Assembly (NCBI GenBank): GCA_023438885.1
Contig: JAEXPS010000027.1
Span: forward strand, 1-10,040
Direction of reading: 5' to 3'
Length of the DNA stretch: 10,040 nucleotides
Origin: Actinomycetes bacterium
GTDB taxonomy: Bacteria; Actinomycetota; Actinomycetes; Actinomycetales; Cellulomonadaceae
Notes under the pieces: generated by a model
Seen by the model: the letters and a program-made list of their open reading frames with translations, nothing else
What the model was told of the DNA's origin: nothing
The model's database searches: none
Translations under genes and position numbers: made by a program
Shown here: piece by piece, positions 5,770 to 10,040 of the stretch
Layout: each line of letters starts with the position of its first letter
Numbering within the stretch: position 1 is the stretch's first letter

Positions 5770-6696
5770 TCATGCCGGAGCGAACACCACCACGGGCCTC
5801 AGCCGCTCGCCTCGGGGCTCGACCAGGGCCACGAGGCGGCCGTCGGGGCCGATCGCGGCCGACGTGCCCTCGCCGGGCGCCAACGCGGGGATCGGGCGGC
5901 CGTGTCCGAGCTCGGTGACCTCGTGGGCTTCCAGCGCGCGCACCGGGAACGTCGCGGCCGCCGCATCCGCCAGCGCGAGCACTGGCAGCGCCTCGTCCTC
6001 CGGCTCGGCGGCGAGCTCGTCGAGCGTGCGGGCGACGTCGAGGCCGAACCCTCCGACGCGGGTGCGTCGCAGCGCCGTGAGGTGACCACCGACGCCGAGC
6101 GCGGTGCCGAGGTCCCGGGCCAGGGCGCGGACGTAGGTGCCCGACGAGCACACGACAGCCACGTCGACGTCCAGCACCGCCGCTCCCTCGAGGCCGGCGG
6201 GCCGCACGTCCAGGACGTCGAACCGGGCGACGGTCACCGGCCGAGCCGCCAGCTCGACCGCCTCGCCCGCGCGCACCCGCGCGTACGCCCGCTCGCCGGC
6301 GACCTTGATGGCCGACACCGCCGAGGGCACCTGCTGGATCTCGCCCGTGAGCGCGCGGACGCCCGCGTCGACCGCCTCGCGCGTCACGGCGCCGGCGTCG
6401 GTGACGGCCAGCAGGTCGCCCTCGGCGTCGTCAGTGACGGTCGTTGCACCGAGCCTGATCGTCGCGTCGTACGCCTTGTCCGCACCCGTGAGGTAGGTCA
6501 GCAGGCGGGTCGCCTTGCCGACGCCGACGACGAGCACGCCGGTGGCCATCGGGTCGAGCGTGCCGGCGTGCCCCACCTTCCGTGTCGCGGCGAGGCGGCG
6601 CATGCGCGCGACGACGTCGTGGCTGGTCCAGCCCGCGGGCTTGTCGACGACCACCACACCGTCGGCCGCGGTGGGCCGGCGCACCTGGGCGCTCAC
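5770..6696 (-). CDS. truB: tRNA pseudouridine(55) synthase
   Basis: TruB converts U55 in the T-loop of tRNAs to pseudouridine and also helps tRNA folding. From GTG 6696 the product has 308 residues. It shows GVVVVDKPAGWTSHDVV (13-29), the catalytic loop GHAGTLDPMATGVL with Asp48, the KAYDATIRLG strand, the VPSAVSAIKVAGERAYARVRAGE region, and CSSGTYVRALARDLG, all hallmarks of bacterial TruB. The C-terminal part is PUA-like. The GTG start overlaps the upstream tetR stop as GTGA and no Shine-Dalgarno sequence is seen, so translation probably depends on coupling. A GTG at 6753 would extend the protein into tetR with a basic, unconserved segment and is less likely. In related bacteria rbfA usually lies nearby upstream; here a tetR gene takes that place. 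The downstream partner is ribF. Confidence 0.95.
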   Translation of the reverse strand: MSAQVRRPTAADGVVVVDKPAGWTSHDVVARMRRLAATRKVGHAGTLDPMATGVLVVGVGKATRLLTYLTGADKAYDATIRLGATTVTDDAEGDLLAVTDAGAVTREAVDAGVRALTGEIQQVPSAVSAIKVAGERAYARVRAGEAVELAARPVTVARFDVLDVRPAGLEGAAVLDVDVAVVCSSGTYVRALARDLGTALGVGGHLTALRRTRVGGFGLDVARTLDELAAEPEDEALPVLALADAAAATFPVRALEAHEVTELGHGRPIPALAPGEGTSAAIGPDGRLVALVEPRGERLRPVVVFAPA

Positions 6697-7316
6697 GCGC
6701 GGTCGGCGCGCAGCAGCGCTTCGTCGAGGCCTTCGGCTCCCTTGAGCGTGCACTCGATCAGCCCGTCCAGCCCGGGGTCCTCGCCCAGGTGAGCCGGCGC
6801 GTCCACCGCCAGCAGCACGTTGATGAGCATGCCGAACGCGACGAACTGGCGGGCCTCGTCGGGGGTGCCGCCGACGCGTTCCTCGAACAGTCGGTACGCC
6901 TCTCCCAGCGTGTGGCGCGCGATCCGACCGATCTCCGGGTCGGCACCGGCGATGAAGCCGTGCATGAACACGCGCAGCAGGTCACGGTCGGCGAGCAGGG
7001 CAACGTAGGCCGCGGCCATGCGGTCCCTCGCGTCGGGCCCGGCGGGGACCGACCCCAGCGCTCGGACCACCGCAGCGGCCGCCTCCCGGTAGACCTCGAC
7101 GAACAGGTCGCGCTTGGTGCCGAACAGCCGCACCACGTACGGCTGGGACACCCCTGCCGCGCGGGCCACCTGGTCGGTGGTCGCCTGCAGTCCGTCCTCG
7201 GCGACCACCCGGCGGGCCGCACGCAGGATCTGCTCCCGACGCTCGGGTGAGCTCAGGCGCCGCCGCGCGGCGGCGTGATGGTCCGTGACGGCAGTCGGCA
7301 GCGACATGGTTGACAT
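6693..7316 (-). CDS. TetR/AcrR-family transcriptional repressor
   Basis: The 207-residue protein has an N-terminal TetR helix-turn-helix (about residues 24-70): RREQILRAARRVVAEDGLQATT, then DQVARAAGVSQPYVVRLFGTKRDLF, with recognition helix around VSQPYVVRLF. The remaining two-thirds is a helical ligand-binding and dimerisation domain with no identifiable ligand. It diverges from a DHA2 exporter gene, the usual arrangement in which a TetR repressor controls its neighbouring pump until a toxic ligand binds. A palindrome at 7332-7351 over the exporter's -10 box is the likely operator. There are two possible starts, ATG 7316 and ATG 7307, and neither has a clear ribosome site. The start region coincides with the exporter's -35 box. 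Its 3' end overlaps truB by four bases, so the two are probably translated from one mRNA. Confidence 0.92.
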   Translation of the reverse strand: MSTMSLPTAVTDHHAAARRRLSSPERREQILRAARRVVAEDGLQATTDQVARAAGVSQPYVVRLFGTKRDLFVEVYREAAAAVVRALGSVPAGPDARDRMAAAYVALLADRDLLRVFMHGFIAGADPEIGRIARHTLGEAYRLFEERVGGTPDEARQFVAFGMLINVLLAVDAPAHLGEDPGLDGLIECTLKGAEGLDEALLRADRA

Positions 7317-7338
7317 GTTATCAGCCGATGCCTAATGT
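7310..7338 (+). promoter_or_regulatory. Promoter of the MFS exporter gene
   Basis: A perfect -35 TTGACA (7310-7315) is separated by 17 bases from TAATGT (7333-7338), which keeps the conserved first, second and sixth bases of the -10 box. Transcription would start near 7344-7346. The -35 box overlaps the start region of the divergent tetR. No equally clear promoter for tetR was found on the other strand. Confidence 0.65.
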
Positions 7339-7351
7339 CTGCAGATGTTAG
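7332..7351. promoter_or_regulatory. Likely TetR operator: 20-bp palindrome over the -10 box
   Basis: CTAATGTCTGCAGATGTTAG matches its own reverse complement at 16 of 20 positions, with arms CTAA/TTAG and a perfect TCTGCAGA core. It covers the -10 box and the predicted start site of the exporter promoter, an ideal place for repression. Repeated GTTATCA (7317-7323 and 7351-7357) and ATGTTA (7315-7320 and 7345-7350) add related half-sites between the two genes. Binding by the adjacent TetR protein is inferred from position and symmetry. Confidence 0.6.
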
Positions 7352-7383
7352 TTATCAATCAATGCCAATCAGCCGGAGCCGTC

Positions 7384-8862
7384 ATGTCACGTGTCACCGA
7401 GCGCCCGCAGGCAGCGCCGGCCCTCCCTGGCCGCCCGCTCGGCCTCGCGCTGATCGCCGCGTCCCTGCCGATGTTCATGTCCACCCTGGACAACCTCGTG
7501 ATGACCACCGCGCTCCCCGTGGTGCGGGCCGAGCTCTCGGCGTCCCTCGAGCAGCTCCAGTGGATGGTCAACGCGTACACGCTGGCGTTCGCGTCGCTGC
7601 TGATCGCCGCGGCGACGCTCGGCGACCGCCTGGGCCGGCGCCGGGTCTTCGTCCTCGGCATCGCCCTGTTCGGCGCCGGCTCCGTCGCCTCGGCGCTCTC
7701 CGGTTCGGCCGCCATGCTGATCGCCGCCCGGGCGGTCCAGGGGGCGGGTGCCGCGGCGATCCTGCCGCTGTCCCTGACGCTGCTCGCCTCGGCGGTGCCT
7801 GCGGCACGGCGCGCGATGGCCATCGGCATCTGGGGGGCCATCGCGGGCCTCGGCGTGGCACTCGGCCCGGTGATCGGCGGCGCCGTGGTCGACGGACTGT
7901 CGTGGGAGGCGATCTTCTGGCTCAACGTGCCGGTGGCCCTGGTCTCGATCCCGCTGATCCTGCGGGTGCTACCGGAGTCGTACGGCCGCCGCCAGCGCCT
8001 CGACCTGCGCGGCGTGGTCCTGGCCGGCGGCGGCGTTCTCGCCATCGTCTGGGCCGTGGTGCGCGGCAACGACGACGGATGGACGTCGGCACGTGTCCTG
8101 GGCGCCCTGGTGCTCGGGGCCGCGCTGCTGGTCGCGTTCGTGCTGCGGCAGCGGCGCGTCCCGGCCCCCTTGGTGCCGCTCTCCCTGTTCCGCACGCGCT
8201 CGTTCGCGGTCGCCAACGGCGCGGGTCTGCTCTTCTCCGTCGGCGCGTTCGGAGTGGTGTTCGTGCTGGCGCAGTACCTCCAGATCGGCCTGGGCTACAC
8301 GCCCTTCGAAGCCGGGTTGCGCACGCTGCCGTGGACCGCTGCGCCCATGCTGGTCGCACCGGTCGCGGGACTGCTCGCCCCCCGCACCGGTGTGCGCCCG
8401 CTCCTGACTGCCGGCCTGACGCTGCAGGCGGCCGGGCTTGCGTGGATGGGCCTGCTCGTCTCCGACTCCACCCGGTACACCGCATTCATCCCCGGTCTCC
8501 TGCTGGCCGGGATCGGGATGGGCCTGACGTTCGCACCGTCCACCACGGCGGTGCTGGCCGACATGGCCGAGGCGGACCACGGGACGGCCAGCTCGATCAA
8601 CGCGACCGTGCGCGAGGTCGGTGCCGCCGTCGGCGTCGCCGTGATCGTGGCCGTGTTCCAGGGCGCGGGCGGCACGCTGACCCCCGCGGGCTACGCCACC
8701 GGCCTGCGACCCGCGATGCTCGTCGGAGCAGCGATCGTCGCGCTCGGCGCGGCCCTCAGCGTGCTGATGCCCGCCGCGACCGGGCGGCTGCCCGGCCAGG
8801 ACGCGCGCGCCACGACCGACGACCGGCGCCGCGATCCGGTGGGCGCGGGTCAGCCGGCGTAG
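7384..8862 (+). CDS. MFS exporter, DHA2 (14-helix) drug:H+ antiporter type
   Basis: An inner-membrane proton-coupled exporter of the major facilitator superfamily, 492 residues from ATG 7384, the right size for the 14-segment DHA2 group. Visible signatures are the first-helix motif LDNLVMTTALP (35-45), motif A GDRLGRRR (80-87) after WMVNAYTLAFASLLIAAATL, and the antiporter motif C GAIAGLGVALGPVIGG (151-166). Hydrophobic helices then continue to about residue 465 and a polar, charged tail follows. Substrate cannot be told; relatives export dyes, antiseptics and antibiotics. ATG 7384 is chosen because GGAG lies five bases upstream. An in-frame ATG at 7345 coincides with the predicted transcription start and could serve as a leaderless start adding 13 residues. 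It is probably repressed by the divergent TetR. The 3' end overlaps the convergent DUF4921 gene by 13 bases. Confidence 0.93.
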   Translation: MSRVTERPQAAPALPGRPLGLALIAASLPMFMSTLDNLVMTTALPVVRAELSASLEQLQWMVNAYTLAFASLLIAAATLGDRLGRRRVFVLGIALFGAGSVASALSGSAAMLIAARAVQGAGAAAILPLSLTLLASAVPAARRAMAIGIWGAIAGLGVALGPVIGGAVVDGLSWEAIFWLNVPVALVSIPLILRVLPESYGRRQRLDLRGVVLAGGGVLAIVWAVVRGNDDGWTSARVLGALVLGAALLVAFVLRQRRVPAPLVPLSLFRTRSFAVANGAGLLFSVGAFGVVFVLAQYLQIGLGYTPFEAGLRTLPWTAAPMLVAPVAGLLAPRTGVRPLLTAGLTLQAAGLAWMGLLVSDSTRYTAFIPGLLLAGIGMGLTFAPSTTAVLADMAEADHGTASSINATVREVGAAVGVAVIVAVFQGAGGTLTPAGYATGLRPAMLVGAAIVALGAALSVLMPAATGRLPGQDARATTDDRRRDPVGAGQPA

Positions 8863-10040
8863 CGCAGGCGTGGGGCCGGGCACTCGTCGCCGCCGAGCAT
8901 GTCGGCGACGAACCCTGCCTCGCGCAGCCGGGCGAGCTCGGCGACGGCGCGCTCGCGCAGCGTGTACGGGTCGATCGTGTTGACGTACACCTTGGTGACC
9001 CCTTCGAACCCCGCCAGCGTCGAGACCCGCCACTTGAGCACGATGCGCCATGGCATCGGCTCGGCGACGTCCGGCGGCCGGTGGTGCCACTCCTCGTTGC
9101 TCGGCGTGTGGACGCCGGAAGCCGCGTGCAGCGCATGGACCAGGTCCGAGACCCCGCGCTGCTGGGCCTCGTCGTGCTCCCAGGGCAGCTGCTCCCGGGC
9201 GGTCGAGTACACCTCGAACGCCGGGTAGCGGTGGCCGACGCCCGCGATGGCGACGGCGTGCTCGTTGGCCGCCACCACCAGACCGTGCTCGACGGCGACG
9301 TCGATCACCTGGGTCTGGTACAGGTCGGGTTCGTCGACCAGCCGCGCCAGCTCGCGGTCCACCTGAGGGCCGTACTCGTCGATCGCGACCACCTGCTTGT
9401 GGAGGTGGTCGAAGGAGGCCCCGGCCGGCCGCAGCCAGTTCTGGAACGCGGCGACGTACTTGGCCTGCGGGCGCGCGGAGTACAGGTCGCGCATCGCGTC
9501 CACGGTCATCGCCGTGAAGCGCCCGTGCTCGGCGGGGGTCAGCGTGCCGGATCCGGCGAGCTCGTCGTCGTACCGGGCGCCGTCGACCAGGTGGCGGCGC
9601 GCGACGACCACGTCGTGCGAGCCCGCGAACAGTGCCATGGCGGCCGCGCGCTCGTCCTGCGGAGCGGGTGCGACGTCGGGGTTCTTGCCCGCCGCCAGGG
9701 CGCGGGCTCGCAGCACGCCCCGCACGTGCTCGGCGCCGGCGGGGTCGGCCAGGTAGGCGTCAGCCCGCGCCGCCACGTCCTCGGGCACGACGAAGCCGTG
9801 GTTGGCCCGCCAGTAGTCGACCGAGAGGATCTCGAACAGGTTCGGGATGCGCCGTACCTCCGCGAGCGTCGCGTCGAGGTCGGCGGCGGCGACGTGCTCG
9901 ATCACCCGTGGTTCCGGGTCCAGGACCAGCCGCGACTTCTCCGGCGGCGTCTCGCGGTACCGGCCGGCGCAGAACGCGCAGAGCCGGTCCACGGCCGCCG
10001 GGTCGACCTCGTTCCGCTGTGCCGGAGTGCCGGGCAGGGG
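8850..10040 (-). CDS. DUF4921-family protein, GalT-like (HIT superfamily); 5' end outside the window
   Basis: The frame is open to the right edge with no stop: in-frame residues PLPGTPAQRNEVDPAA precede the first in-window GTG (9992), so the real start is probably beyond 10040. The visible protein resembles actinobacterial DUF4921 proteins. It carries the layout of galactose-1-phosphate uridylyltransferase: LCAFCAGRYRETPPE with a CxxC pair (residues 5 and 8 counted from 9992), SHDVVVARRH with His134, and NWLRPAGASFDHLHKQ with His196, His198 and Gln200. By analogy with GalT, the cysteines with His134 and His196 would bind zinc and His198 would be the nucleophile that carries the nucleotide. 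It may therefore transfer or hydrolyse nucleotidyl groups; the substrate is unknown. No signal peptide or membrane segment is visible. It overlaps the convergent exporter gene by 13 bases. Confidence 0.85.
   Translation of the reverse strand, partial: PLPGTPAQRNEVDPAAVDRLCAFCAGRYRETPPEKSRLVLDPEPRVIEHVAAADLDATLAEVRRIPNLFEILSVDYWRANHGFVVPEDVAARADAYLADPAGAEHVRGVLRARALAAGKNPDVAPAPQDERAAAMALFAGSHDVVVARRHLVDGARYDDELAGSGTLTPAEHGRFTAMTVDAMRDLYSARPQAKYVAAFQNWLRPAGASFDHLHKQVVAIDEYGPQVDRELARLVDEPDLYQTQVIDVAVEHGLVVAANEHAVAIAGVGHRYPAFEVYSTAREQLPWEHDEAQQRGVSDLVHALHAASGVHTPSNEEWHHRPPDVAEPMPWRIVLKWRVSTLAGFEGVTKVYVNTIDPYTLRERAVAELARLREAGFVADMLGGDECPAPRLRYAG

Noticed and set aside
5708..6151. N-terminal extension of ribF into truB
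   Set aside because: The extra residues are Arg/Pro/Gly-rich shadow of truB. The AAGGAG-GTG start at 5707 and family length fit without it.
5755..6792. 345-codon plus-strand ORF opposite truB
   Set aside because: It is antisense to a certain truB, with composition typical of a shadow frame.
8780..8795. Perfect hairpin CCGGGC-GGCT-GCCCGG as an exporter terminator
   Set aside because: It lies inside the coding region about 65 bases before the stop with no U-run; such stems are expected by chance at this GC content.
7969..9090. 373-codon minus-strand ORF opposite the exporter
   Set aside because: It is antisense to clear transmembrane coding and has Arg/Gly/His-rich low complexity.
1..10040. 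CRISPR array, tRNA/rRNA gene, insertion sequence or phage genes
   Set aside because: No regularly spaced repeats, no cloverleaf or rRNA-like stretch, and no transposase or integrase motifs were seen in the coding frames.

Overview
The window looks like a chromosomal segment of a high-GC Gram-positive bacterium. GC is very high, codon third positions are almost all G or C, and GTG starts are common. The core truB-ribF-rpsO-pnp order, a GalT-like DUF4921 protein and the gene style fit an actinomycete of the order Micrococcales, with a Cellulomonas-like organism as the best guess. That assignment is an inference from recall, not from a search.

Layout, left to right. Positions 1-56 are a short stretch that repeats an internal piece of pnp and looks chimeric. 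Next on the minus strand come pnp (95-2344), a structured 175-base leader, rpsO (2520-2789), and an alpha/beta hydrolase (2917-3819). A 267-base divergent gap follows. It contains a short plus-strand reading frame with five cysteines near its end (3927-4010) and a strong hairpin (4030-4049). These lie ahead of a plus-strand gene for a receiver-less OmpR-type DNA-binding protein (4087-4686). Tail-to-tail with it, on the minus strand, lies the chain tetR (6693-7316) > truB (5770-6696) > ribF (4694-5707). Divergent from tetR is a DHA2-type MFS exporter (7384-8862). Its promoter carries a near-perfect 20-base palindrome over the -10 box. Finally a minus-strand DUF4921 protein (8850 to beyond 10040) runs off the right edge and overlaps the 3' end of the exporter gene.

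How the genes fit together. truB, ribF, rpsO and pnp are the translation/RNA-decay block usually found after nusA-infB-rbfA in actinobacteria. Here it is interrupted twice: by the regulator/hydrolase pair between ribF and rpsO, and by a tetR/exporter pair where rbfA would be expected next to truB. tetR and truB overlap by four bases, so a drug-type repressor and a tRNA modification enzyme probably share an mRNA. The rpsO-pnp spacer has two strong RNA hairpins, reminiscent of the attenuated and RNase-processed rpsO-pnp arrangement of other bacteria.

The most interesting unlabelled structure is the cysteine-rich mini-ORF plus hairpin ahead of the orphan regulator. It has the form of a cysteine-sensing leader-peptide attenuator, resembling the leaderless polycysteine short ORFs described in mycobacteria, and here it would control a transcription factor.
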